A DNA stretch of 42,137 bases, taken from assembly GCA_028821405.1 (NCBI GenBank), contig JAPPGK010000121.1:1-42137 (forward strand), read 5' to 3'. Source of the DNA: Gammaproteobacteria bacterium (GTDB lineage Bacteria; Pseudomonadota; Gammaproteobacteria; Pseudomonadales; Azotimanducaceae). A program made the position numbers and the translations under genes. The notes under the pieces are model-generated. The model was given only the letters and a program-made list of their open reading frames with translations. It searched no databases and was not told where the DNA came from. Positions 1-8,759 of this stretch are shown here, piece by piece (positions within the stretch are counted from its first letter, which is position 1; every line of letters begins with the position of its first letter).

Positions 1-161
1 TTCGCGTTGGAATCGGCCTTTGGCTTCACCCTCACTTCGCGTTGGACAGTACGGCGGCTTCCCTCGACCCGGTGGATATAGGAAAATGCCGCGCCCCGAC
101 ACGCATCCGCACCGGGTCGGGCGCATCGGCAACAACTTGGGTTCGAGAAGATCAACACGCT

Positions 162-920
162 ATGAAGGTATTGGTTCCCGTCAAGCGCGTCGTGGACGCC
201 AACGTCAAGGTTCGGGTCAAGCCCGACGGCACCGGCATCGACCTCGCCAACGTCAAAATGGCCGTAAACCCGTTCTGCGAGATCGCCATCGAGGAGGCCG
301 TACGCCTGCGCGAAGCCGACGTGGCCGCGGAAGTCATCGCCGTGGCCGTCGGGGAGTCGAACTGCCAGGAGCAGCTTCGAACCTGCTTGGCGCTGGGTGC
401 CGACCGGGCCATCCTGGTCGAAACCGAACCGGACCTGGAGCCGCTGGCGATCGCGAAGCTGTTGAAGGCGATCTACGACCAGGAGCAACCGGGCATCGTC
501 ATTCTAGGCAAGCAGAGCATCGACGGTGACAACAGCCAGACCGGTCCCATGTTCGCCGCACTGACCGGCTTGGCGCAGGGAACCTTCGCATCGAACCTCA
601 CCGTGGATGGCGACACGGCGGAGGTGGTACGTGAAGTGGACGGGGGGCTCCAGACCGTGTCGCTCAAGATGCCCATCGTGGTCACCACGGACCTGAGGCT
701 GAACGAGCCCCGGTACGCGTCGCTTCCCAACATCATGAAGGCCAAGCGCAAGCCGTTGGATGTCACCACGCCGGAGGCGCTCGGCGTGGACGTCGGCCGC
801 CGCACCGAAGTGGTCGATGTCGCCCCGCCGGCCGAACGCCAGGCCGGCATAAAGGTCGAGACCGTCGACGACCTGGTCGACAAGCTCACCAACGAAGCGA
901 AGGTGATCGGGCAGGGGTGA
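162..920 (+). CDS. etfB: Electron transfer flavoprotein subunit beta
   Basis: The 252-residue product starts [10 protein letters not shown] and has the usual EtfB length. EtfB binds AMP and pairs with EtfA to carry electrons from acyl-CoA and related dehydrogenases to ETF:quinone oxidoreductase. Visible family features are the N-terminal VKRVVD segment, the [14 protein letters not shown] segment, the GKQSIDGDN nucleotide-site motif near residue 115, and the C-terminal [11 protein letters not shown] segment. ATG 162 is chosen because family similarity starts there; the frame is open upstream to 42 but that extension looks non-coding. etfA follows after 66 bases, so the two are probably one operon. 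The acyl-CoA dehydrogenase at 12401-14014 is a plausible electron donor, though it is not in the same operon. Confidence 0.95.
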   Translation: MKVLVPVKRVVDANVKVRVKPDGTGIDLANVKMAVNPFCEIAIEEAVRLREADVAAEVIAVAVGESNCQEQLRTCLALGADRAILVETEPDLEPLAIAKLLKAIYDQEQPGIVILGKQSIDGDNSQTGPMFAALTGLAQGTFASNLTVDGDTAEVVREVDGGLQTVSLKMPIVVTTDLRLNEPRYASLPNIMKAKRKPLDVTTPEALGVDVGRRTEVVDVAPPAERQAGIKVETVDDLVDKLTNEAKVIGQG

Positions 921-986
921 GCCCGGTTGGTATTGGAACCGACCACGACACAATACAAAGCGACTAGAGCGAGAGAGAGGAACCGA

Positions 987-1919
987 ATGACGACATTGGT
1001 TGTAGCGGAACACGACAACGCCCAATTGCGACCGGTGACGTTGAGCGTCGTCGCGGCCGCACAGGCGATCGGCGCGGACTTCGACATCCTGGTGGCCGGC
1101 AGCGGCTGCGCCGACGTCGCCGCGGAGGCGGCGCGAATCGGCGGCGCCGGCAAGGTGCTGCTGGCCGAGTCGCCGGCCTACGAACACGCCTTGGCCGAGA
1201 ACGTCGGCACATTGGTTGCGGGGCTCGCCGATGCCTACGACCACGTTCTGGCGGCGCATACGACCACCGGCAAGAACTTCCTGCCGCGCACGGCCGCGCT
1301 GCTCGACGCCCAGATGATCTCCGACATCATCGGTGTGTGCTCGCCCGACACGTTCCAGCGTCCGATCTATGCGGGCAACGCCATCGCCACCGTGAGGTCC
1401 AGCGATGCCAAGAAGGTCGTCTCCGTGCGCGGCACCGGCTTCGATCCTGCCCCCGCGGATGGCGGTTCGGCGAGCATCGAGTCGGTGGACACCGTGCACG
1501 AAGCCGGCGTGTCCAGCTTCGTGGGCGAGGAGATCGCCAAGTCCGAGCGACCCGAGTTGACCTCGGCATCCATCGTCATCTCCGGTGGCCGTGGCATGCA
1601 GAGCGGCGAGAACTTCACGCTTCTCGAGGGGATCGCCGACAAGCTCGGCGCCGCGATCGGCGCATCGCGCGCGGCGGTGGACGCCGGGTTCGTACCCAAC
1701 GACATGCAGGTCGGGCAGACCGGCAAGATCGTCGCCCCGGAACTCTATATCGCCGTCGGCATATCGGGTGCGATACAGCACCTGGCGGGGATGAAGGACT
1801 CGAAGGTGATCGTCGCCATCAACAAGGACGAGGACGCGCCGATCTTCCAGGTGGCGGACTATGGTCTGGTCGCCGACTTGTTCGAGGCCCTGCCCGAACT
1901 CGAATCCGCCTTGGATTGA
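987..1919 (+). CDS. etfA: Electron transfer flavoprotein subunit alpha
   Basis: The 310-residue product matches EtfA in length and order. It has an N-terminal half ([11 protein letters not shown]) and a C-terminal FAD domain with [12 protein letters not shown] near residue 200, [23 protein letters not shown], then [22 protein letters not shown] in the FAD-contacting region. Together with EtfB it forms the soluble FAD/AMP heterodimer that passes electrons to the quinone pool. ATG 987 is preceded by the purine-rich GAGAGAGAGG, a good ribosome binding site, so the upstream in-frame extension from 927 is not used. The gene sits directly downstream of etfB. Confidence 0.95.
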   Translation: MTTLVVAEHDNAQLRPVTLSVVAAAQAIGADFDILVAGSGCADVAAEAARIGGAGKVLLAESPAYEHALAENVGTLVAGLADAYDHVLAAHTTTGKNFLPRTAALLDAQMISDIIGVCSPDTFQRPIYAGNAIATVRSSDAKKVVSVRGTGFDPAPADGGSASIESVDTVHEAGVSSFVGEEIAKSERPELTSASIVISGGRGMQSGENFTLLEGIADKLGAAIGASRAAVDAGFVPNDMQVGQTGKIVAPELYIAVGISGAIQHLAGMKDSKVIVAINKDEDAPIFQVADYGLVADLFEALPELESALD

Positions 1920-2142
1920 CGCCGCAGAAATCGGCACTGCCCATCGCCTACGGGACGGCTTGCCCCATCGCGACGCGCTCTTACGCTGCCGTTGCGCGGC
2001 ACCACAAGGGCCGCCCCTGCGAGCGGTGTTGCAGGACAGCCGTGATGCGGTGATCATTCTCGCGAATACTCTGGTCTCGGGACGCTGGGGAAGCCGCGTG
2101 GCAGGAGGAAGTCATCAACGTCTGGTCGCATACCTGACCACC

Positions 2143-2994
2143 GTGCCCGGGCCTGACGGGCGTCGATCTCAACGGCGTTGCCGCCGGGTGCGGTATGGCA
2201 TTGCCGTGCTTCTGCCGTTGTTGGCGGCAGCCTGCGCCAATCGACCGGAAACCGCGCCTCCCGTCCCGTCCGGTGAACCGGTAGACGGACAGGTTCACAT
2301 CGTGGAACGCGGCGACACGCTCTACGGCATCGCTTGGCGGCACGGCCTGGACTACAAGGAGATTGCAGCGGCCAACGGCATCGGGCCGCCGTATCTCATC
2401 AGACCCGGGCAGCGGCTGGCGCTACCCGCACCGGGTAAGCCGCGGGAGGCCGAGCAGCAGAAGCGGGCCGAATCGCGCGGGGTGCCTACCCGGCCGGCGC
2501 CCGCACGGCCGGCGGCAACGGTATCCCCGACCCGAGCCGGGACACCGATCCGCACGGAACGCGGTGCGCTGGACTCCGATGACGCGGCACCGCGACCGGC
2601 TGGGGATCCGGCGGCAACGGCGGGGCTGAGTCGCTGGCGCTGGCCGGTCCCGGACAAGCCGGTACGCGGATTCGGCACGAAGTCGAAGTTCGTCGTCTAT
2701 GAACTCGGCGACGGTACCGCCGTTCGGTCCGCGACGGGAGGCGTCGTGGTCTATGCGGGTCCCGGCCTCGGGGGCTATTCGCACCTGGTGATCGTGGAGG
2801 CGGATGATCGTCATCTCGTGGCCTACGCGGTCAACGTGCCGCCCGCCGTGGCAAAGGGCGCGTCGATGCGACCCGGCGACCTTGTCGCGCGCGTGGGCGG
2901 CGGCCGCGACGCACGGCGCTTCAGGTTCGAGGCCCGCGACCGGGGCGAGCCGGTGGATCCCGCCCGGCTGATCGCAACCGGCCCTGCAAGGTGA
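2143..2994 (+). CDS. LysM / degenerate LytM lipoprotein, NlpD-like
   Basis: A putative outer-membrane lipoprotein of the NlpD/EnvC type, a class whose best-known members activate periplasmic amidases during cell separation. An Arg-rich stretch is followed by a hydrophobic run and the lipobox LLAAAC. A LysM domain comes next (HIVERGDTLYGIAWRHGL to PGQRLALP), then a Pro/Arg-rich linker, then a LytM (M23) fold starting WRWPVPDKPVRGFG. The M23 zinc ligands are missing: AYAVN stands where active enzymes have AYAHN, FRFEAR replaces LHFEIR, and the first HxxxD is absent. The protein should therefore be non-catalytic. The start is uncertain: GTG 2143 is used, but GTG 2188 would give a more compact lipoprotein signal. 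Confidence 0.8.
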   Translation: MPGPDGRRSQRRCRRVRYGIAVLLPLLAAACANRPETAPPVPSGEPVDGQVHIVERGDTLYGIAWRHGLDYKEIAAANGIGPPYLIRPGQRLALPAPGKPREAEQQKRAESRGVPTRPAPARPAATVSPTRAGTPIRTERGALDSDDAAPRPAGDPAATAGLSRWRWPVPDKPVRGFGTKSKFVVYELGDGTAVRSATGGVVVYAGPGLGGYSHLVIVEADDRHLVAYAVNVPPAVAKGASMRPGDLVARVGGGRDARRFRFEARDRGEPVDPARLIATGPAR

Positions 2995-3014
2995 GCGAAC
3001 GCGCCGCTCGGGTT

Positions 3015-3030
3015 CACGGTCGGGACCGTG
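3015..3030. terminator. Stem-loop between convergent genes
   Basis: Perfect inverted repeat CACGGT / ACCGTG with a CGGG loop, placed between the 3' ends of the NlpD-like gene (+) and pyrB (-). There is no T tract, so it is at best a weak or Rho-assisted bidirectional terminator. Confidence 0.3.
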
Positions 3031-3037
3031 GCGACGT

Positions 3038-4102
3038 CTAGCCAGATGGCGTGCGCTTAGCCGTGTACCAGGTGACGGGTCGGGCATGGTCTTGAACCTG
3101 ATCGACCACGTCCAGCACCATGGCGAACAGGGCCATCCGGACCACCACGCCATTGTCGGTCTGCCGGAAGATCGCTAGGTTCGGATTGGTGTTGAGATCG
3201 TCGTCCAGTTCCTGCGCCTGGGCCCGGGAGTCACGGGGAAGCGGGTGCATGATCACCGTGTTCGGTTCGCAGTTTTCCGTGTAGATCGCCTGGTTGACCC
3301 GGAACAGGCCGCGGTAACGGTCGGCTTCCTCCGGGCTCGCAAACCGCTCTTCCTGGGTACGCGTGACGTACAGGATGTCCACGTGGTGAATGCCCGCGCC
3401 GAGGTCGTGGTAAACCTCCACGGCGTGTCCGCCGTCTTGTAGGACAGCGACGACATCGTCCGGTGTCTCAAGGCCGGGGGGCGAAACGAGGTGGACGGTC
3501 ACCTGATCGAACAGCGCAAGGAGCTTCAAGAGCGAATGGACGGCTCGACCGAATCGGAGGTCGCCGACGACGGCAATGCGGAAACCGTCGATGGCACGCC
3601 CGCGGGCCCGGAGTTCCCGGCGTACCGTGTAGAGGTCGAGCAATGCCTGGCTCGGGTGTTCATTGGCACCGTCCCCGCCGTTGATCACCGGCACCCGGGA
3701 GGCCGTGGCGAACTCGGCCACCGAGCCTTCTTCGGGGTGGCGCATGACGATCACGTCGCTGTAGCCGGAGAGTACCCGGGCCGTGTCGTGCAGAGACTCG
3801 CCCTTGGCGAGTGCGGACGATTTGACCTCCGTGGTTTCCCGGACATCGCCGCCAAGCAGATTGAATGCGCAGCCGAACGACACCCGGGTGCGGGTGCTGG
3901 GCTCGAAGAACATGTTGGACAGGATGGCGCCCTGGAGAACCCGGGTGATGCGCTCGCGGCGTGCGAAGGGCGCGAGTGCGTCGGCGACTTCGAACAGGCG
4001 GTCGATATCGCCGCGATCGAACTGGTCGACCGAGATAATGTGACTGCCCACGAAGTCCAAGGCTTCCTCGTCCGAACTAGGCGAACTCCCTGGAGAAGGC
4101 AT
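3038..4102 (-). CDS. pyrB: Aspartate carbamoyltransferase catalytic subunit
   Basis: Catalyses carbamoyl phosphate + L-aspartate to N-carbamoyl-L-aspartate, the first committed step of pyrimidine synthesis, in the cytoplasm. Visible motifs are FFEPSTRTRVSF (carbamoyl phosphate loop), the KSSALAKGES loop, HPSQALLDLYT, and HPLPR near the C-terminus. At 354 residues it is longer than the roughly 310-residue E. coli protein, with about 30 extra residues at the N-terminus (Ser/Pro/Glu-rich). No pyrI or pyrC is adjacent. ATG 4102 is chosen, but a good TACAAT hexamer on the minus strand overlaps this ATG, so GTG 4051, just before the conserved part, is a credible alternative. It is divergent from the gsp operon. 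Confidence 0.93.
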   Translation of the reverse strand: MPSPGSSPSSDEEALDFVGSHIISVDQFDRGDIDRLFEVADALAPFARRERITRVLQGAILSNMFFEPSTRTRVSFGCAFNLLGGDVRETTEVKSSALAKGESLHDTARVLSGYSDVIVMRHPEEGSVAEFATASRVPVINGGDGANEHPSQALLDLYTVRRELRARGRAIDGFRIAVVGDLRFGRAVHSLLKLLALFDQVTVHLVSPPGLETPDDVVAVLQDGGHAVEVYHDLGAGIHHVDILYVTRTQEERFASPEEADRYRGLFRVNQAIYTENCEPNTVIMHPLPRDSRAQAQELDDDLNTNPNLAIFRQTDNGVVVRMALFAMVLDVVDQVQDHARPVTWYTAKRTPSG

Positions 4103-4131
4103 TGTAGCCCAACGTCCGTGAAGAGCGGGGC

Positions 4132-4140
4132 TGGTATCAT
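4132..4140 (+). promoter_or_regulatory. Candidate extended -10 promoter for gsp operon
   Basis: TGG followed by TATCAT forms an extended -10 element about 100 bases before the gspE start, in the pyrB-gspE divergent region. No convincing -35 hexamer lies at the expected distance. Inference from sequence only. Confidence 0.3.
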
Positions 4141-4241
4141 GCGATGCGTTCGGAGTTGGCGCGCGACCCGTCGAGGCACACCCATTCCGAGCAGTGCAAG
4201 ACGGCGATGGGCAACCTTCCCCGAGGTTCAAGGGAAATAGC

Positions 4242-5765
4242 ATGGCGGCGAACCTGACCCAGGACCCTTCGCGCGAAGCCGACGCCACGTCGCCGCTTCC
4301 GTTCGCGTTCGCACGGCGATTCGGTGTCGTGGTGAGCAACGGTGCACGCGAGGGCGAGTCGGTTACGGTGGCGTGCCGGGCGCAGCCGCCGCTCACGGTA
4401 CTTGCCGAGATCAAGCGCGTCACCAAGCGACCGATGCGCATCGAGATCGTCTCCGCGGACGAATTCGAACAGCGACTTACCGCGGCCTATGTTCGCGACG
4501 CCTCGGAAGCCAAGCAGATGGTCGCCGACCTAGGGGAGCATCCGGACCTGGCGAGCCTCGCCGAATCCGTGCCGGAGGGGGAGGGCGAGGACCTGCTCGA
4601 CCAGCGCAACGACGCGCCGATCGTCCAACTGATCACCGCTGTGCTCGCGGAGGCCATTCGCGAAGGCGCGTCCGACGTCCACATCGAGACCTTCGAGAAG
4701 GCGCTGCAGGTGCGGTTCCGCATCGACGGGGTCATGCGCGAAATGGTGCAGCCGAAACGGGCATTGGCGCCGCTCCTCGTTTCCCGCGTCAAGGTCATGG
4801 CGAAGCTCGACATCGCGGAGAAGCGCATTCCCCAAGACGGGCGCATTACCTTGAAAATCGGCGGACGGGAAGTCGACGTGCGGGTCTCGACCCTGCCCAC
4901 GGCCAACGGCGAGCGGGTGGTCCTGCGGTTGCTCGACAAGCAGACGGCGGCCCTCGCGCTACCGAACCTGGGTATGGACGCGGCGACCCTCTCGCGGGTC
5001 AGGGAGGTCGTCGCCAAACCCCACGGCATCTTTCTCGTGACGGGGCCCACGGGACATGGCAAGACGACGACGCTCTACGCGGCTATGGGCGAACTGAACC
5101 GCGAATCGATCAACATCCTGACCATCGAGAACCCCATCGAATACAGCATCGCCGGCATCGGCCAAACCCAGGTCAACGAAAAGGCCGACATGACCTTCGC
5201 GCGCGGGCTTCGCGCCATCCTGCGCCAGGATCCAGACGTCGTGATGGTCGGCGAGATCCGGGATCTCGAGACCGCCCAGACTGCCGTGCATGCCAGCCTC
5301 ACCGGGCACCTGGTGATGTCCACGGTGCACACCAATACCGCCGTCGGCGCGGTCACCCGGTTGGTCGACATCGGCGTCGAGCCTTTTCTGATCGCTTCGA
5401 GCGTGGTGGGCATCCTGGCCCAGCGGTTGGTGCGGGTGCTCTGTACGGAGTGCAAATCCGCCAGTGAACCGAACGCGCTGGAACGCATGTTCCTTGCCGA
5501 ACACGCCGACCGAGCGACCGTCTACCACCCGTCGGGTTGCGAGGCATGCGGATGGACCGGGTTTCGCGGACGTACCGGCATTTACGAGTTGGTCACCGTG
5601 GACGACCACGCGCGAACGCTGATCCACGACCAGGTGTCCGAGCAGGCCATTACAGAATATGTACGCCGCGACTGTCCGAGCATCTCCGACGACGGTCGGC
5701 GCAAGGTGCTCGACGGCGTGACATCGGTAAACGAAGTCATGCGGGCAGTCGTCCTTTCGGACTGA
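4242..5765 (+). CDS. gspE: Type II secretion system ATPase GspE
   Basis: The 507-residue cytoplasmic hexameric ATPase that powers pseudopilus assembly. The N1E-like domain spans roughly residues 20-110. Then come ASDVHIE (about 143), the Walker A motif GPTGHGKTT (268-276, with His where Ser is usual), the Asp box and Walker B in DPDVVMVGEIRD, and the His box in TGHLVMSTVHTN. The C-terminal zinc-binding tetracysteine module is intact (CTECK, then CEACGW about 40 residues on). ATG 4242 is preceded by AAGGGAAATAG. It is the first gene of gspEFGHIJKLM, and GspL should recruit it to the membrane. Confidence 0.95.
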   Translation: MAANLTQDPSREADATSPLPFAFARRFGVVVSNGAREGESVTVACRAQPPLTVLAEIKRVTKRPMRIEIVSADEFEQRLTAAYVRDASEAKQMVADLGEHPDLASLAESVPEGEGEDLLDQRNDAPIVQLITAVLAEAIREGASDVHIETFEKALQVRFRIDGVMREMVQPKRALAPLLVSRVKVMAKLDIAEKRIPQDGRITLKIGGREVDVRVSTLPTANGERVVLRLLDKQTAALALPNLGMDAATLSRVREVVAKPHGIFLVTGPTGHGKTTTLYAAMGELNRESINILTIENPIEYSIAGIGQTQVNEKADMTFARGLRAILRQDPDVVMVGEIRDLETAQTAVHASLTGHLVMSTVHTNTAVGAVTRLVDIGVEPFLIASSVVGILAQRLVRVLCTECKSASEPNALERMFLAEHADRATVYHPSGCEACGWTGFRGRTGIYELVTVDDHARTLIHDQVSEQAITEYVRRDCPSISDDGRRKVLDGVTSVNEVMRAVVLSD

Positions 5766-5903
5766 GTGCCGATGTGGTTGGACACACCCGACGCTAGGCT
5801 TCTCGAGCAACCCCGATGTACACACTAGTTTGCATATGGCGAAACGGTTGGGATCGCTCCTCGACGCCTCGTGTATTCGCGGGACGCGCTAGGCGGTAGC
5901 AGG

Positions 5904-7136
5904 TTGGCAGCTTTCGAATACACGGCCATCGATGCGCGGGGCCGTCAGAAGAAGGGCATCGAAGAGGGCGACAGCAGCCGTCAGGTTCGCCAGGCGTTGC
6001 GCGACCGCGGTCTGGCGCCGACCTCGGTGGTTCATTCCGCCGCCGTACGAAACGGCGAAGCAAAGGGTAGTGCGTCGAGCTATCGGCTCGGTCTGCGGCG
6101 CACGTTGGCGCCGCTGGAACTCGCCTTGTTCACTCGTCAGCTTGCCACCCTCGTTGCCGCCGGGCTGCCTGTCGAGGAGTCGCTGGCGACCATCGCCAGG
6201 CAATCGGACAAGCGTCGGGTATCGGCATTGGTGATGAATGTCCGGGCCCAGGTTCTCGAGGGGCATTCCCTGGCAGCCGCACTGGGCGAATACCCCAGCG
6301 CCTTCGCAGCGATGTATCGCTCCACGGTGGCCGCCGGCGAGCAGTCGGGCTACCTCCACGCGGTTCTCAACAACCTAGCCGATCACACGGAACAGCGCTT
6401 CGAATCGGTACGCAACGTGCAGATGGCGCTGTTCTATCCCGTCCTGTTGTTCGTGGTGTCGATCGGGATCATCTCGGGACTGATGGTCTACGTCGTTCCC
6501 AAGATCGTCGGCGTGTTCGAGCGCACGGGCAACGAACTGCCTTTCTTGACGTCGGCGCTCATCGAAATCAGCGGATTCCTTCGCGCGAACTGGTGGATCA
6601 TCGCCATCGCCGTTGGGGTACTCGTACTGGTCGTGCGGTGGCTGTTGCGGCAGGCGGAATTCCGTTTGGCGTGGGACCACCGCAAACTCAGGCTGCCGAT
6701 CGTTGGCAAGGTGGTGCGAAGCGGCAACGCGAGCCGGTATGCCAGCACCTTGGCGATCCTTACCTCGAGCGGCGTTCCACTCGTGGACGCGATGCACATC
6801 GCGACGGAAGTCGTGACCAATAGCTGGTTGAAGCGAAGGCTTGCCGAGGCCGTGCAGAAGGTCAGCGAGGGGTCGAGCCTGCGGGCCGCCCTGGAAGCCG
6901 TGCAATACTTCCCACCGATGCTGCTGCACATGGTTGCCAGCGGCGAGGCGAGCGGACAACTGGACTCGATGTTGGCCAAGGTGGCGGACTATCAGCAGAA
7001 GGAGCTGACCCGCATGGTCACCACGATGGTGCAGTTGTTCCAGCCGTTGATGCTGCTCGTCATGGCGGGGCTCGTACTCATGATCGTGTTGGCCATCCTC
7101 GTGCCGATCCTCAGCATGAACCAGTTGGTCTCCTAG
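5904..7136 (+). CDS. gspF: Type II secretion inner-membrane platform protein GspF
   Basis: Polytopic inner-membrane protein linking GspE to pseudopilus assembly. Two T2SSF domains are visible: the first from LGLRRTLAPLELALFTRQLATLVAAGLPVE, the second from LPIVGKVVRSGNASRYASTLAILTSSGVPLVDA. Hydrophobic segments lie near residues 170-195, 220-240 and at the C-terminal MLLVMAGLVLMIVLAILVPI. Family similarity starts at LAAFEYTAIDARG, so TTG 5904 is the preferred start; GTG 5871 is an in-frame alternative. A 138-base gap separates it from gspE, unusually wide for this operon. About 410 residues, the usual length. Confidence 0.93.
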   Translation: MAAFEYTAIDARGRQKKGIEEGDSSRQVRQALRDRGLAPTSVVHSAAVRNGEAKGSASSYRLGLRRTLAPLELALFTRQLATLVAAGLPVEESLATIARQSDKRRVSALVMNVRAQVLEGHSLAAALGEYPSAFAAMYRSTVAAGEQSGYLHAVLNNLADHTEQRFESVRNVQMALFYPVLLFVVSIGIISGLMVYVVPKIVGVFERTGNELPFLTSALIEISGFLRANWWIIAIAVGVLVLVVRWLLRQAEFRLAWDHRKLRLPIVGKVVRSGNASRYASTLAILTSSGVPLVDAMHIATEVVTNSWLKRRLAEAVQKVSEGSSLRAALEAVQYFPPMLLHMVASGEASGQLDSMLAKVADYQQKELTRMVTTMVQLFQPLMLLVMAGLVLMIVLAILVPILSMNQLVS

Positions 7137-7190
7137 GCCGGTCCATTGGCTGGACATCCCAGCGTGTTTTAGCAAGTTGAAGGGAACGCA

Positions 7191-7628
7191 ATGAACGTAC
7201 AAAGGCGGGCACGAAAAGACCAGAGCGGCATGACGCTCATCGAGATCATGATGGTGGTCGCGATCCTCGGGATCCTCATCGCCGTCGTGGTGCCGACCCT
7301 GATCGGACGCGACCAGGACGCCCGCCTTACCGCCCAGAAGGCCGACATCCGCAGCATCGGCCAAGCCCTCGACATATACCACATGCAGAACGGGCATTAC
7401 CCATCGACGGACCAGGGGCTCGAGGCGCTGGTCACGAAACCCACGGGACACCCGGAACCGAAGTCCTGGGGGCCCGCGCCCTACCTGCGCAAGTACCCGC
7501 TGGATCAATGGGGAAACGAATACCTCTACATGGTGGAAGGCCACACGTTCGAACTGATGTCACTGGGGGCCGACGGCGTGGAAGGCGGCGAAGACTATGA
7601 CGCGGACATCACCTACGCCGACTTGTAG
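7191..7628 (+). CDS. gspG: Major pseudopilin GspG
   Basis: The 145-residue major subunit of the T2SS pseudopilus. The prepilin peptidase site is SG/MTLIEIMMVVAILG: Gly at -1 and Glu at +5 are present, but the first mature residue is Met rather than the usual Phe. The C-terminal body carries family features: PSTDQGLEALV, YLRKYPLDQWGNEY, and a Gly/Asp-rich calcium-site region (LGADGVEGGEDYDADI). AAGGGA lies just before ATG 7191. The gene overlaps gspH by 32 bases. Confidence 0.95.
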   Translation: MNVQRRARKDQSGMTLIEIMMVVAILGILIAVVVPTLIGRDQDARLTAQKADIRSIGQALDIYHMQNGHYPSTDQGLEALVTKPTGHPEPKSWGPAPYLRKYPLDQWGNEYLYMVEGHTFELMSLGADGVEGGEDYDADITYADL

Positions 7629-8277
7629 CAGGCTGCGCGCAGTCGGCCCACGCCGCTGTCGAGCGGGATTCACACTGCTCGAGATCCTGCTGGTGGTGAC
7701 CATCATCGGCATCCTGGCCTCGGTGGTCGTCTTGGGTGCGACGGACATCGGACGGCAACGAACGGTTCGCGCCGAAGCGGAACGCTTGGCGTTGGCCGTG
7801 GAATTGGCGCGCGACGAGGCGCGCGTTCGCAATGAGGTGTGGGGCCTCCTGGTGGACCGGGGAAGCTACCGATTCCAGCGCTACGACCAGGCTCGGGACC
7901 AGTGGCACGACATTGAACGGCGGGAATTCGGGACCGACGCCACCGAACGCGGCATCGAGTTCGTCGTCGGCTCGGCATCCAGCCGCCTCGATGCCGTTGC
8001 GTCCGACTTTCCCTGGGAAGCCCGGGTCCGGGCCAAAGGCGGGAATTCCACGGTTGCCGCGGGCTCCGCTCCCACGGATCGCCCGCCGGATGTGGTGATC
8101 TACCCGGGTGGCGACTTGACCCCGTTCGAGGTTTCCGTGACGGGGGGCGAGGCGTTCGCTACGTGGGTCGCGCAATCCGACGGCATACAACGAACGCGGG
8201 CTATCGCTGAAACCGATGTCGGCGAGACCACCGCCGACTTTGATCAGTGGCTGCTCGACACGGGCTTGATTCAATGA
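7597..8277 (+). CDS. gspH: Minor pseudopilin GspH
   Basis: Type II secretion minor pseudopilin. The prepilin motif is AG/FTLLEILLVVTIIGILASVVV after a 24-residue basic leader, and GspH-like sequence (RAEAERLALAVELARDEARVRN) follows the hydrophobic helix. At 226 residues it is longer than typical GspH (about 170). ATG 7597 lies inside the end of gspG and follows GAAGGCGGCGAAG, so translation is probably coupled. No other in-frame start precedes the prepilin motif. Confidence 0.88.
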   Translation: MTRTSPTPTCSRLRAVGPRRCRAGFTLLEILLVVTIIGILASVVVLGATDIGRQRTVRAEAERLALAVELARDEARVRNEVWGLLVDRGSYRFQRYDQARDQWHDIERREFGTDATERGIEFVVGSASSRLDAVASDFPWEARVRAKGGNSTVAAGSAPTDRPPDVVIYPGGDLTPFEVSVTGGEAFATWVAQSDGIQRTRAIAETDVGETTADFDQWLLDTGLIQ

Positions 8278-8759
8278 CCCGCCGAGGGATAGGGATGCGG
8301 CCCCCTAGTCGCGTTTCGGGCCGGCCACGCCGACCTCCCATGGAACAAACCCCACGGTCGCAAGCGCCCTTTGGCGTTTGTTCCATGCGCGGATTTACGT
8401 TGCTGGAGCTGCTGATCGCGTTGGCGATCCTTGCCATCGTGTCCATTGCCGTGTTCAACCAGGGCGGGGACACCGCGCGCCAAATCGGCGGGCTGGAACA
8501 GAAAACCCTCGCCAGGTGGGTCGCGGAGAACGAACTGGCGCGGTTTCGCCTGCAACGACGCCTACAGGACGAACCGTTGCGGCCCGGCGGCCGGCGCGAG
8601 GAGGTGTCCCACGGCGACCGCTACTGGCAGGTGGTACGCGACATCACCTCCACTGACCATCCCTCGCTGTACCGGATCGAACTCTCAGTGTTCGCCCTCG
8701 TTGATGGCGGCGAGGTCGGTCCCGTCGATACCCTGATCGCTTTCGAGGGGGTGCATTGA
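8274..8759 (+). CDS. gspI: Minor pseudopilin GspI
   Basis: Type II secretion minor pseudopilin with cleavage motif RG/FTLLELLIALAILAIVSIAVFN and the GspI-like KTLARWVAENELARFRL segment. Three in-frame ATGs are possible. 8274 overlaps the gspH stop (ATGA) but gives a 40-residue leader. 8340 gives an 18-residue leader. 8385 gives only MRG before the cleavage site. The ATGs at 8340 and 8385 lie in the two arms of a perfect inverted repeat (8339-8387). 8274 is reported for its coupling to gspH; 8340 gives the most typical prepilin leader. The stop overlaps the gspJ start. Confidence 0.88.
   Translation: MTRRGIGMRPPSRVSGRPRRPPMEQTPRSQAPFGVCSMRGFTLLELLIALAILAIVSIAVFNQGGDTARQIGGLEQKTLARWVAENELARFRLQRRLQDEPLRPGGRREEVSHGDRYWQVVRDITSTDHPSLYRIELSVFALVDGGEVGPVDTLIAFEGVH
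8339..8387 (+). promoter_or_regulatory. 12-bp inverted repeat spanning gspI start region
   Basis: CATGGAACAAAC (8339-8350) and its exact reverse complement GTTTGTTCCATG (8376-8387) flank 25 bases. Each arm contains an in-frame gspI ATG. The interior holds a second weaker pairing, AAGCGCC with GGCGTTT. In mRNA this would form a strong hairpin hiding both start codons. A role in setting GspI level is inference. Confidence 0.55.

Noticed and set aside
1-46. Direct repeat TTCGCGTTGGA (1-11 and 36-46) upstream of etfB
   Set aside because: Only 11 bases, at the window edge, and no further copies noticed. Too little to call an operator.
504-2057. Long minus-strand open frame (over 500 codons) opposite etfBA
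   Set aside because: Antisense to two well-recognised genes. Its composition is a mirror of high-GC third positions and shows no family motif.
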